DNA of 64,000 nucleotides from Kitasatospora aureofaciens (lineage in GTDB: Bacteria > Actinomycetota > Actinomycetes > Streptomycetales > Streptomycetaceae): assembly GCF_001188955.3 (NCBI RefSeq), contig NZ_JPRF03000014.1:62001-126000 (forward strand). Reading direction: 5' to 3'. Of this stretch, positions 8,994-18,515 are shown one piece after another; position 1 is the first letter of the stretch, and the number at the start of each line of letters is the position of its first letter. Position numbers and translations under genes: made by a program. The notes under the pieces were generated by a model that made no database searches, was not told the DNA's origin, and worked only from the letters and a program-made list of their open reading frames with translations.

Positions 8994-10246
8994 CGCGGCG
9001 CGTCGCCGTCACGGGGATCGGTGTGGTCGCGCCCGGAGGGATCGGGATCCCGGCCTTCTGGGACCTCCTGACGGCCGGCCGCACCGCCACCCGGGGCATC
9101 ACGCTCTTCGACCCGACCGGGTTCCGCTCCCGGATCGCGGCCGAGTGCGACTTCGACCCGCAGGCCCACGGGCTGAGCCCCGAGGACGTCCAACGGGCTG
9201 ACCGCTACGTGCAGTTCGCGATGGTCGCGGCCGCCGAGGCGGTCGCCGACGCCGGGCTGGACCTGGCCACCGAGGACCCGTGGCGGATCGCCGTCTCGCT
9301 CGGCACCGCCGTCGGCGGCACCACCCGGCTGGAGCACGACTACGCCCTGGTCAGCGCCACCGGCGCACGCTGGGACGTGGACCACCGGCAGGCCGAGCCG
9401 CAGCTGCACCGGGCCTTCGCGCCCAGCACGCTGGCCTCCGCGGTGGCCGAGCGGGTCGGCGCGCAGGGCCCGGTGCAGACCGTCTCCACCGGCTGCACCT
9501 CCGGTCTGGACGCGATCGGCTACGGCTTCCAGGCGGTCGAGGAGGGGCGCGCCGACATCTGCGTCGCCGGCGCCTCCGACTCCCCGATCTCGCCGATCAC
9601 CGTCGCCTGCTTCGACGCCATCAAGGCCACCAGCGAGCGCAACGACGACCCGGAGCACGCCTCCCGCCCCTTCGACGCCCACCGGGACGGCTTCGTCCTC
9701 GGCGAGGGCGGCGCCGTCCTGGTGCTGGAGGAGCTGGAGCACGCCCGCCGCCGCGGCGCCCGGATCTACGGCGAGATCGGCGGCTTCGCCACCTTCGGCA
9801 ACGCCTACCACATGACCGGCCTCACCAAGGAGGGGCTGGAGATGTCCCGGGCGATCGACCATGCGCTCGATCACGCCCAGGTCAACCGCACCGACGTCGA
9901 CTACGTCAACGCGCACGGCTCGGGCACCAAGCAGAACGACCGGCACGAGACCGCCGCGGTCAAGCGCTCGCTGGGCGACCACGCCTTCGACACGCCGATG
10001 AGCTCGATCAAGTCGATGGTCGGGCACTCGCTCGGCGCGATCGGCGCGATCGAGGTGGTCGCCTGCACCCTGGCGCTGGCCCACGGCGTGGTGCCGCCCA
10101 CCGCCAACTACGAGACTCCGGACCCGGAGTGCGATCTCGACTACGTGCCGCGCACCGCGCGCGAGCTGCCGCTGCGCCACATCCTCTCGGTCGGCAGCGG
10201 ATTCGGCGGATTCCAGTCCGCCGTCGTTCTCAACAGAACGGGGTGA
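8990..10246 (+). CDS. whiE-III: Type II PKS ketosynthase alpha subunit (WhiE ORFIII-like)
   Basis: This 418-residue KS-alpha condenses malonyl units on the ACP. Cys169 in STGCTSG, His309 in NAHGSGT and His346 in VGHSLGA form the catalytic set and fall at the same residue numbers as in the actinorhodin KS. Its partner KS-beta follows, beginning six bases after this stop. The acidic and basic content and length are usual. Cytosolic minimal-PKS heterodimer. Confidence 0.95.
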   Translation: MTRRVAVTGIGVVAPGGIGIPAFWDLLTAGRTATRGITLFDPTGFRSRIAAECDFDPQAHGLSPEDVQRADRYVQFAMVAAAEAVADAGLDLATEDPWRIAVSLGTAVGGTTRLEHDYALVSATGARWDVDHRQAEPQLHRAFAPSTLASAVAERVGAQGPVQTVSTGCTSGLDAIGYGFQAVEEGRADICVAGASDSPISPITVACFDAIKATSERNDDPEHASRPFDAHRDGFVLGEGGAVLVLEELEHARRRGARIYGEIGGFATFGNAYHMTGLTKEGLEMSRAIDHALDHAQVNRTDVDYVNAHGSGTKQNDRHETAAVKRSLGDHAFDTPMSSIKSMVGHSLGAIGAIEVVACTLALAHGVVPPTANYETPDPECDLDYVPRTARELPLRHILSVGSGFGGFQSAVVLNRTG

Positions 10247-10251
10247 ATGTC

Positions 10252-11493
10252 ATGACGTCACGTCAGCAGGGACGCCGGGCGGTGGTCACCGGCCTCGGCG
10301 TGGTGGCGCCGAACGGTGTCGGTGCCGACGCCTTCTGGAAGGCCACCAGGCAGGGCGTGAGCGTCCTCGACCGGATATCCCGCGAGGGCTGCACCGACAT
10401 GCCGCTCAAGATCGCGGGCGAGGTGCGCGATTTCGATCCGCATTCGGTGATCGACAGCCGCTTCCTCGTACAGACCGACCGCTTCACCCACTACGCGATG
10501 GCGGCCGCCGACCTGGCGGTGGCGGACGCCGGGTTCCGGCCCGACCCGGAACAGCCCTACGCGGTCGGCGTGGTGACCGCGGCCGGCTCCGGCGGCGGCG
10601 AGTTCGGCCAGCGCGAGCTCCAGCAACTCTGGGGCCAGGGACCGCGGTTCGTCGGCCCGTACCAGTCCATCGCCTGGTTCTACGCGGCCAGCACCGGCCA
10701 GATCTCGATCCGCGGCGGCTACAAGGGCCCGTGCGGCGTGGTCGCCAGCGACGAGGCCGGCGGCCTGGACGCCCTCGCCCACGCCGCCCGGTCGGTCGAG
10801 CGCGGCACCGACGCCGTGGTGGTCGGCGCCGCCGAGGCTCCGCTGGCGCCGTACTCCATGGTCTGCCAGCTCGGCTACCCCGAGCTGAGCCTGTCCGACC
10901 GGCCGGAGACGGCCTACCTGCCGTTCACCGCGCAGGCCTGCGGCTTCGCCCCCGCCGAGGGCGGCGCGATGCTGCTGCTGGAGGACGAGCAGGCGGCCCG
11001 GCGGCGCGGCGCCGACGTCCGGGCGCACCTGGCCGGGCACGGCGCCACCTTCACCGGCGCCTCCCGCTGGAAGGAGTCCCGGGAGGGGCTGGCCGCCGCG
11101 ATCCGGACGGCGCTGGACGAGGCCCGGATCGCGCCGGAGGAGATCGACGTGGTCTTCGCGGACGCCCTCGGCGTCCCCTCCGCCGACCGGGCCGAGGCCC
11201 TGGCGCTGGCCGACGCGCTCGGCCCGGTCGCCGAGCGCGTCCCGGTCACCGCACCCAAGTCCGGCACGGGCAGGGCCTACTGCGGCGCCCCGGTACTGGA
11301 CGTGACGGCCGCCGTACTGGCCATGGAGGACGGCGTCCTGCCGCCCACCCCCAACGTCACCGAGGTCTGCCACGACCTCGCTCTGGTGACCGGCCGCGCC
11401 CGCCCGGCCGAGCTGCGCACCGCGCTGGTGCTCAGCCGCGGGCTGATGGGCTCCAACTCCGCGCTGGTGCTCCGGCGCGGGGAGCGGCCCTGA
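10252..11493 (+). CDS. whiE-IV: Type II PKS chain-length factor / KS-beta (WhiE ORFIV-like)
   Basis: This 413-residue partner of KS-alpha lacks the active cysteine. The segment VVASDEAGGLDAL puts Glu168 where most chain-length factors carry a glutamine (AEQAGG), which is the decarboxylation-associated position. Chain length of the pigment polyketide is normally set by this subunit. The ATG at 10252 is preceded by GGGGTGA, which overlaps the KS-alpha stop; a GTG at 10243 would also be in frame. See findings for the Q-to-E change. Confidence 0.93.
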   Translation: MTSRQQGRRAVVTGLGVVAPNGVGADAFWKATRQGVSVLDRISREGCTDMPLKIAGEVRDFDPHSVIDSRFLVQTDRFTHYAMAAADLAVADAGFRPDPEQPYAVGVVTAAGSGGGEFGQRELQQLWGQGPRFVGPYQSIAWFYAASTGQISIRGGYKGPCGVVASDEAGGLDALAHAARSVERGTDAVVVGAAEAPLAPYSMVCQLGYPELSLSDRPETAYLPFTAQACGFAPAEGGAMLLLEDEQAARRRGADVRAHLAGHGATFTGASRWKESREGLAAAIRTALDEARIAPEEIDVVFADALGVPSADRAEALALADALGPVAERVPVTAPKSGTGRAYCGAPVLDVTAAVLAMEDGVLPPTPNVTEVCHDLALVTGRARPAELRTALVLSRGLMGSNSALVLRRGERP

Positions 11494-11536
11494 ATCCCCC
11501 GCACCCCCGATCCGCTGTACCTCCGAAGGGAATCCC

Positions 11537-12580
<1,044 letters not shown>

Positions 12581-12593
12581 CCCCGGTCCCGTC

Positions 12594-12630
12594 TGGGCCC
12601 GCCCCCGGCCGTGCGCCGGGGGCGGGCCCA
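12594..12630 (+). terminator. Terminator of the spore-pigment operon
   Basis: A perfect 16-bp GC stem (12594-12609 with 12615-12630) and a 5-nt loop start 14 bases after the last pigment gene. The rest of the 12581-12946 gap (366 bases) has no gene that I can support; it should hold the promoter of the repeat protein at 12947. Confidence 0.85.
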
Positions 12631-12946
12631 TGTTCGCGCCCTGGTACCCGCACGCACCGCCTTGGCGCGCGGGCGCGTCACCCGTGCGCCAACACCTACC
12701 ATCCGGTCGCCCTTGCGCCCGCACCTGTCGCCCGACACCAGCGCGTTTTCACCCGGATCGCCGAGGCACTCGGGTGAACACACGCAGGACTCCACCCGAA
12801 GGGGTCACTTTCCGTGCCAGTGCCGCCACTCTCAGGTGGCAGGCGGCCACGCCGTGGTTGACGGTGGATCAGACGCCACTTCCCGCGAGTCCCACGACCG
12901 GCATCCTGCCGGCGGTCGCGGTCAGCGCGTCGAAAGGATCGATCTC

Positions 12947-13489
12947 ATGCGTTCTGCACGCACGCTAGTCGCCGGAGCGGCCGTCGCCGCCCTCCTCACC
13001 GTCGGCGCCCCCATGGCCTTCGCCGACGGCTCCTCCTCGGACCAGGCCAGGAACCTCAGCTGGCAGGAGAAGTCCGACAGGGGCGACGAGGGCCGCGGCA
13101 ACGAAGGCCGGGGCAACGAAGGCCGCGGCGACGAGGGCCGTGGCCACGAAGGCCACGAGGGCCGGGGCAACGAGGGCCGCGGCAACGAGGGCCGCGGCAA
13201 CGAAGGCCGCGGCAACGAAGGCCGCGGCAACGAAGGCCGCGGTGACGAGGGCCGCGGCCACGAAGGCCGCGGCAACGAAGGCCGCGAGGGCCGGGGCAAC
13301 GAGGGCCGCGGCAACGAGGGCCGGGGTGAGGGGCGCAGCCCGCACGGCGGCGTGCACACCGGCGGCGGCGGTACGGCGCTGTCCGGCGGTGGCCTCGCCT
13401 CCGGTGCCGTGCTGCTGATCGGCGGCCTCGGGGCCGGCGCGTACGCGCTGCGCCGCGGGCGTCGCGCGTCCGGCGCCGCTGCGGTCTGA
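12947..13489 (+). CDS. Secreted Gly/Glu/Arg/Asn pentapeptide-repeat protein, wall- or membrane-anchored
   Basis: This 180-residue protein has a signal peptide (MRSARTLVAGAAVAALLTVG to about residue 26). It is then built of about 18 tandem imperfect repeats with consensus EGRGN (15 bp in DNA, about 13077-13326), highly charged and probably disordered. A hydrophobic helix and a basic tail (ALRRGRRASG) end the protein, as in wall-sorted proteins, but no LPXTG-like motif is visible. A class F sortase lies 110 bases downstream. The ATG at 12947 follows AAGGA. Function unknown. Confidence 0.75.
   Translation: MRSARTLVAGAAVAALLTVGAPMAFADGSSSDQARNLSWQEKSDRGDEGRGNEGRGNEGRGDEGRGHEGHEGRGNEGRGNEGRGNEGRGNEGRGNEGRGDEGRGHEGRGNEGREGRGNEGRGNEGRGEGRSPHGGVHTGGGGTALSGGGLASGAVLLIGGLGAGAYALRRGRRASGAAAV
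13077..13326 (+). repeat. 15-bp in-frame tandem repeat array
   Basis: About 16 copies of a 15-base unit (consensus GAGGGCCGCGGCAAC with third-base variation and D/H variants) encode the EGRGN pentapeptide of the secreted protein. The unit length keeps frame, so copy number can vary by slippage or recombination without breaking the gene. Confidence 0.85.
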
Positions 13490-13599
13490 CGCCTACTACC
13501 GCCGCCTCTGGGCGCCTCCCCCGGCCGGGGCGGGGCGCACGGGGGCGGCGGGCCGTTGCGGAACAGGCACCTGACGAAGACGTCGAGCGGAGGACAGGA

Positions 13600-14313
13600 A
13601 TGACTGGCGGTCCCGGCTCCGGAATGACCCGGCTGCTGCGCGGCGGGATGGCCACGGCGGCGGCCGGCCTGCTGCTGATCTACAACGCGGTGGACACCGG
13701 GCCGGGCCCCGGTTCGATCGCGGGGAAGGCCGCTCCCCCGACGGCCGTCGCACCCGCCGTGCCGGTCCCGTCGGCCACCGCCGCCAAGCCGGCGGCGCCC
13801 ACCGCCAGGCCGGCGGCGCCCGCCGCGATCCCGGGCGCACCGGCACTCAAGCGCTCCAAACCGACCCGGCTGCGGATCCCGCAGATCGGCGTGGAGGCGC
13901 CCTTCACCGAGCTCACCCTCAACCCGGCCGGCCAGCTCAACCCCCCGCCGCCGGACAACAAGAACCTGGTCGGCTGGTACCGGGACGGCGTCACCCCCGG
14001 CGAGCGCGGCAGCGCGGTGGTCGCCGGGCACGTGGACACCACCAAGGGCCCGGCGGTGTTCCTGCTGCTGAGCCTGCTGGTTCCGGGCAACAAGGTCGAG
14101 GTGAGCCGCGAGGACGGCACCGTGGCGGTGTTCAACGTCGACTCGGTGCAGACCTTCGCCAAGGACGCCTTCCCCGACCAGAAGGTGTACGGCAAGACCC
14201 CTGACGCCCAGCTGCGGCTGATCACCTGCGGCGGCGCGTACGACAAGAAGCGGCGGGACTACCTGGACAACGTGGTGGTCTTCGCCCACCTGGAGTCCTC
14301 GCACAAGGCCTGA
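13600..14313 (+). CDS. Class F sortase
   Basis: This 237-residue protein has one N-terminal membrane helix (about residues 16-26), an Ala/Pro-rich linker and a C-terminal sortase beta-barrel. His144 in VAGHVDT and Cys210 in LRLITCGGAYD, followed by the arginine in KKRRDYL, form the expected catalytic triad. Class F enzymes are found in actinobacteria and transpeptidate wall proteins in the cell envelope. The adjacent upstream repeat protein has a C-terminal anchor but no obvious sorting motif, so it is only a candidate substrate. Confidence 0.9.
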   Translation: MTGGPGSGMTRLLRGGMATAAAGLLLIYNAVDTGPGPGSIAGKAAPPTAVAPAVPVPSATAAKPAAPTARPAAPAAIPGAPALKRSKPTRLRIPQIGVEAPFTELTLNPAGQLNPPPPDNKNLVGWYRDGVTPGERGSAVVAGHVDTTKGPAVFLLLSLLVPGNKVEVSREDGTVAVFNVDSVQTFAKDAFPDQKVYGKTPDAQLRLITCGGAYDKKRRDYLDNVVVFAHLESSHKA

Positions 14314-14325
14314 CGCCGACGACGG

Positions 14326-14371
14326 ACGACGGCCGCTGCTCCCCCGTGGTTCGGGGAGCAGCGGCCGTCGT
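14326..14371. terminator. Strong hairpin between sortase and methyltransferase genes
   Basis: A perfect 19-bp stem (14326-14344 with 14353-14371) and an 8-nt loop lie 13 bases after the sortase stop, and 37 bases from the end of the convergent methyltransferase gene. It can serve both directions. Confidence 0.85.
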
Positions 14372-14407
14372 GTGTTCTCGTAAGCCCCCGGTGGGCGCGG
14401 GCCGGGG

Positions 14408-15442
14408 TCAGCCCCGGACGGTGGCCTCGAAGGCGTGCAGGTAGGGGTTGACCGGGCGGACGGCGACGACGTCGAGGCCGGCCTCCTCCATCAGCTGGAC
14501 CATGCTCTCCTCGGAGTGCTTGGCGCCGCCGACGTTGAGCATCAGCATCAGGTCCATGGCGGTGGTGAACCGCATCGACGGGCTGTTGTCGACCAGGTTC
14601 TCCACCACCACGACCCGGGCGCCGGGGCGGGCCACGGCGACCACGTTGGCGAGGGTGCGGCGGGTGCTGTCGTCGTCCCACTCCAGGATGTTCTTGATGA
14701 TGTAGAGGTCGGCGCGGACCGGGATCTCGATGCGGCAGTCGCCCGGGACGAGGCGGGCGCGGGCGGAGAAGGCGCCGCCCTCCTGCAGCCGGGGGTCGGC
14801 GCCGGCGACGACCTTGGGGAGGTCGAGCAGGGTGCCGTGCAGGGCCGGGTGCTTCTCCAGCAGGCTGGCCAGCACGTGGCCCTGGCCGCCGCCGATGTCG
14901 GCCACCGAGTCGATGCCGGTGAGGTCCAGGTACTCGGCGAAGTCCTTGGCGGACTGGCGGCTGGAGGTGGTCATCGCCTTGTCGAAGACCTTCGCCGAGT
15001 CGCCGGCGTCGGTGTGCAGGTAGTCGAAGAACTCCTTGCCGAAGAGCTCGGGGAAGACGTTGCGCCCGGAGCGCACCGCCTCGTCCAGCTTCGGCCAGGC
15101 CTCCCAGGTCCACGGCTCGGTGCACCAGAGGGCGATGTGTCGCAGGGAGTTGGGGGCGTCCTCGCGCAGCAGGCGGGACATCTCGGTGTGCTCGAACTGG
15201 TCGTCGCCGGTCTCGGCGAAGAGCCCGTAGCAGGTGAGCGCGCGCAGCAGGCGGCGCAGCTGGCGTGGTTCGATGTCGAGCCTGGCGGCGAGGTCGGTGA
15301 CGCTGACCGGGGTCTCGTCGAGGAGGTCGGCGACGCCGAGCCGGGCGGCCGCGCGGACGGCGGCGGCGCAGGCCGCGCCGAAGACGAGCTCGCGCAGCCG
15401 CATCGCGGCCTGGGCGGTGGGGTTGACGGGGGCGGTGGTCAT
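14408..15442 (-). CDS. SAM-dependent O-methyltransferase (plant COMT-like family)
   Basis: This 344-residue enzyme has an N-terminal winged-helix dimerisation domain (to about residue 95) and a C-terminal Rossmann fold with the SAM loop VADIGGGQGHVL. Members methylate hydroxyls of aromatic polyketides or related phenolics. The gene lies 1.9 kb from the pigment operon but on the opposite strand, so it may tailor the pigment or another aromatic product. The ATG at 15442 opens directly into the family N-terminus. Substrate unknown. Confidence 0.85.
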   Translation of the reverse strand: MTTAPVNPTAQAAMRLRELVFGAACAAAVRAAARLGVADLLDETPVSVTDLAARLDIEPRQLRRLLRALTCYGLFAETGDDQFEHTEMSRLLREDAPNSLRHIALWCTEPWTWEAWPKLDEAVRSGRNVFPELFGKEFFDYLHTDAGDSAKVFDKAMTTSSRQSAKDFAEYLDLTGIDSVADIGGGQGHVLASLLEKHPALHGTLLDLPKVVAGADPRLQEGGAFSARARLVPGDCRIEIPVRADLYIIKNILEWDDDSTRRTLANVVAVARPGARVVVVENLVDNSPSMRFTTAMDLMLMLNVGGAKHSEESMVQLMEEAGLDVVAVRPVNPYLHAFEATVRG

Positions 15443-15467
15443 GGGTGGTCCTTCCCGATCGGGGGCG

Positions 15468-16547
15468 TCAGCAACGGCCGGACGGCTCGGAGACCGCGCA
15501 CGTGTTGCGGGTGAAGGTGTTGGCGGTGCCGGTGTCGCGGTCGGCGAGGTCGGCGGGGCTGTTGCCGCTCAGCTTGTTGTTCGTGACGGTCGCCCGGGTG
15601 TTGGGGATGCCGACGACGCTCTTGAACAGGACGATGCCGCCGGAGAAGTCCGTGCTGCCGACGTTGTCGTGGACCTCGTTCCCGGTGACCCGGGTGTCCT
15701 CGGTCCCGGTGAGCACGATGCCGGCGCCCTGGATGGCGCCGAGGCGGGGGTTGGCCGGGCAGAACTTGTTGTTGGCGACCACCCGGTTCTTCCGGACCTC
15801 GAGGTCCCCGGCGCGGGGCACTCCCTCGTCGCCGACCACGAAGACGCCGGCGCAGTTGCCGCTGATCTCGTTGCCCTGGACGGTCAGCGCGCGCAGCCGG
15901 CGCACGGTGACGCCGACCCGGTTCCCGCTGAGCTCGTTGCCCTCGACGACGGTGCCCCCGGTGTCGGGCGCGCCGCCCTCGCGGTAGGCGTAGTTGGCGA
16001 GGAAGACACCGGACTGGCCGTTGCCGGTGGCGCGGTTGCCGAGGATGGCGGCCTTGGTGGACATCTCCTGGCTGATGCCCTGCTGCCCGTTGTCGTGGAC
16101 GTAGGTGGCGAGGACGGTCAGGCCGGTGGTGCCGCTGGCGTCGATGCCGTTCTTGGTGAAGCCGGTGACGGCGAGGGCCTCGACGGTGACGTCGGACAGC
16201 GGGGCCGCCTCGGTGCCGACCACGCAGACGCCGTGCCCGGCGGTGGCGCAGGCGTTCTCGGTGCCGGTCCCGGGGGTGATCACGCTGGCCGGTCCGGAGC
16301 CGCGCAGGGTGAGGCCGGGGGTGGTGATGCGGACGCTGCCGCGGTAGGTGCCCGGGAGCAGTTGGACGGTGTCGCCGGGCTTGGCGGCGTCGACGGCCTG
16401 CTGGACCGAATCTCCCGGCTGGACGAGGCGCAGGGTGCCGCCGGCGGCGTGGGCCGCGGGTGCGACGGCCAGGGTGGCGAGGGCAGTGGTCAGGGCGGTG
16501 GCGGCTGCGGTGGCCGCGGCGAGGTGATGGACCCGACACATGGACAT
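15468..16547 (-). CDS. Secreted right-handed beta-helix repeat protein
   Basis: This 359-residue protein has a long signal peptide (to an A-H-A-A site near residue 35), followed by a parallel beta-helix domain made of repeats such as GISQEM, ATGNGQSGVFLAN and GNEISGNCAGVFV (NosD/pectate-lyase-like fold). The domain opens with a DUF1565-like LRLVQPGDSVQQAVDAAKPGD segment. Such proteins are carbohydrate binding or degrading, but no catalytic residues can be assigned. A second ATG at 16541 is the alternative start. It lies 26 bases upstream of the methyltransferase and may share its transcript. Confidence 0.78.
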   Translation of the reverse strand: MSMCRVHHLAAATAAATALTTALATLAVAPAAHAAGGTLRLVQPGDSVQQAVDAAKPGDTVQLLPGTYRGSVRITTPGLTLRGSGPASVITPGTGTENACATAGHGVCVVGTEAAPLSDVTVEALAVTGFTKNGIDASGTTGLTVLATYVHDNGQQGISQEMSTKAAILGNRATGNGQSGVFLANYAYREGGAPDTGGTVVEGNELSGNRVGVTVRRLRALTVQGNEISGNCAGVFVVGDEGVPRAGDLEVRKNRVVANNKFCPANPRLGAIQGAGIVLTGTEDTRVTGNEVHDNVGSTDFSGGIVLFKSVVGIPNTRATVTNNKLSGNSPADLADRDTGTANTFTRNTCAVSEPSGRC

Positions 16548-16831
16548 GAGTGGTGACCTGTCTTTCGGCGCACGGTGGGGCTGGTGGGACTGGTGGGACG
16601 GTCGTCGAGTTGTTCGGGGAGCCCGTCCGACCCGCCGTGTGCGGGTGGTGACGGAAGGTGAGTACGGCCGAGTCGACGGTACGGGCGCCCCGGGGGGGCC
16701 GCCACCAGGGCTGGGCTACCGGACTGACGGGGCGTCGGCCGCCGGGAGGACGGCCCGGCGTGGCGTGCCCGTCCGGCTGGACGACGGGCCCGCGCGCCGT
16801 CGCCGCCCCGGCCCGTGGCATCCTCGGGGGC

Positions 16832-17773
16832 ATGAGCACCGCGCCCGTACCGCCCGCCACCGCCCGCCGCAACCCGATCGGGGCCCACGTCCCGGTGGCC
16901 GGCCGCGGCCTGGCCGGGACGGGCCTGGCGTACGCGGAGAAGGTCGGCGCCGAGACCGTACAGGTGTTCGTGGCCAATCCGCGCGGCTGGGCCACTCCGG
17001 CCGGCAGTCCGGCGCAGGACGAGGCGTTCCGCGCGGCCTGTGCCGAGCAGGGCATTCCGGCCTGGGTGCACGCGCCGTACCTGATCAACTTCGGCTCGGA
17101 CAATCCGGCCACCCGGGAGCGCTCGGCCGACTCACTGCGGCACTCGCTGCACCGCGGCCACGCGATCGGCGCGCTCGGTGTCGTGCTGCACACCGGCTCG
17201 GCCGTCGGCACGGCCCCCGGCGGCGGCTCGCGCCGGGCCGAGGCGATGGCGCAGGTGCGCGCCGACGTCCGGCCGCTGCTGGACGAGCTGGACGCGCTCG
17301 GCGACGACGCGCCCTGGCTGCTGCTGGAACCGACCGCCGGCCAGGGCAGCTCACTCTGCTCGCGGCTGGAGCAGCTGGCCGAGTACCTGGAGGCGCTGGA
17401 CGGGCACCCCAGGGTGGGCGTCTGCCTGGACACCTGCCACGCCTTCGCCGCCGGGCACGACCTGGCCGTGCCCGGCGGGGTGACGGCCGCGCTGGACGCC
17501 CTGGCCTCGGCGGCCGGCCCGGGCCGGCTGCGACTGATCCACGCGAACGACTCGGAGGACGTGGTCGGAGCCCGCAAGGACCGGCACGCCAACATCGGCG
17601 CCGGGATGATCGGCGCGGAGCCGTTCCGCGAGCTGTTCGAGCACCCCGAGACGGCCGGGGTGCCGCTGCTGGTGGAGACCCCGGACCGCAAGCACGGCGG
17701 GGACGGCACCGGGCACGCGATGGACATCGCGGTGCTGCGGGAGCTGCGCGAGCGGGCGGCCGTTCCGGCCTGA
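16832..17773 (+). CDS. nfo: Deoxyribonuclease IV (endonuclease IV)
   Basis: This is a TIM-barrel AP endonuclease of 313 residues. Zinc-binding and active-site histidines and acids of the family are visible: VHAPYLINFG, VLHTGSAVG, LLLEPTAGQG, CLDTCHAFAAG and LIHANDSED. It cuts DNA at abasic sites in base-excision repair. The ATG at 16832 is the first codon of the family N-terminus (NPIGAHVPVAGRGL). It is transcribed alone, convergent to the small secreted gene at 17872, with a hairpin at 17818-17862 between them. Confidence 0.93.
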   Translation: MSTAPVPPATARRNPIGAHVPVAGRGLAGTGLAYAEKVGAETVQVFVANPRGWATPAGSPAQDEAFRAACAEQGIPAWVHAPYLINFGSDNPATRERSADSLRHSLHRGHAIGALGVVLHTGSAVGTAPGGGSRRAEAMAQVRADVRPLLDELDALGDDAPWLLLEPTAGQGSSLCSRLEQLAEYLEALDGHPRVGVCLDTCHAFAAGHDLAVPGGVTAALDALASAAGPGRLRLIHANDSEDVVGARKDRHANIGAGMIGAEPFRELFEHPETAGVPLLVETPDRKHGGDGTGHAMDIAVLRELRERAAVPA

Positions 17774-17817
17774 GACCGCTCCTGGCACCGCGGCGGCGGC
17801 CCCGGGGCGGGCGGGCA

Positions 17818-17862
17818 GCACCGAGCCCGGGGGCCGACGGGCGGCCTCCGGGCTCGGGGTGC
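17818..17862. terminator. Hairpin between convergent genes
   Basis: The arms 17818-17835 and 17843-17862 pair with an 8-bp perfect GC core and minor mismatches. They lie 45 bases after nfo and 10 bases beyond the stop of the minus-strand gene at 17872. Confidence 0.6.
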
Positions 17863-17871
17863 GGGTGGGGA

Positions 17872-18099
17872 TCAGCAGCCGCAGTCGCTCTCGCTGTCGC
17901 TGTGCTCGTGGAAGTTGAACCAGTTGGCGTGCGGGCCGAACAGGCCGACGCCCGCGGAGCCGGACTCCAGGCTCTGGCTGGACTCCTGCGACTGCATCGG
18001 CGTGTGGCCCCCCGCCATCGCCGAGGTCGGGACCGCCACGACGGCACCGGCCACGGCAACGATCACGGCGAGCTTGCGGATGTTCCCACGAAGCGACAT
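17872..18099 (-). CDS. Small secreted peptide, Cys-terminated
   Basis: This 75-residue precursor has a signal peptide (MSLRGNIRKLAVIVAVAGAV with a SAMAGG cleavage region, to about residue 29). The mature part of about 46 residues is hydrophilic, rich in Ser/Gln/Glu, with an aromatic stretch GLFGPHANWFNFHEHS and a terminal DCGC. No family recognised. The Cys-Gly-Cys end and His cluster could bind metal or be modified, but that is speculation. A separate transcript ending at the shared hairpin. Confidence 0.55.
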   Translation of the reverse strand: MSLRGNIRKLAVIVAVAGAVVAVPTSAMAGGHTPMQSQESSQSLESGSAGVGLFGPHANWFNFHEHSDSESDCGC

Positions 18100-18515
18100 C
18101 TGATGTCCTTTTGGTTCGTCTCTCTGGTCCTCAACCCGGGCCCCCGGACGGCCAGTTCGAGCCGAATCGACGGGCCGGGCGACGCCTCACCGGGAGGCGC
18201 CGCGCCAAGGCTGGCACACGAACGCGCAACCGCGGCGCGCGCCGCAACCGGGCTGGGGCATCCGGGTGACACATCTCCCCCGGCCGGAGGAACGCGCCGG
18301 ACGAAAGCGGTCGTACGCCGTCGTTCCGGGTCGAACGGCCTCTCGGAGTGCGCCGGACGAGTGCCCGTCCGACCGGCGTGCGACCGCAAGTCTTGCGGTG
18401 ATCCGCCGGGCTGGATGAACAAATCCCGCCGATTTGGCGCAAGGTACCGCCCGGTCCGAGCATGAACGGTCGCTCCACCGAGCACGAGCAGGACCACGAA
18501 AGGCGCACCACCCTC
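18100..18515. other. Intergenic region between divergent genes
   Basis: These 416 bases between the small secreted gene and the second APC permease hold no convincing gene. The reading frames here are GC-rich and have no family match. Promoters for both flanking genes should be here. A short inverted repeat, GCAAG-T-CTTGC, lies near 18387. Confidence 0.4.

Noticed and set aside
13077..13326. CRISPR or satellite array
   Set aside because: Repeats are in-frame codons for a pentapeptide inside a secreted-protein gene.
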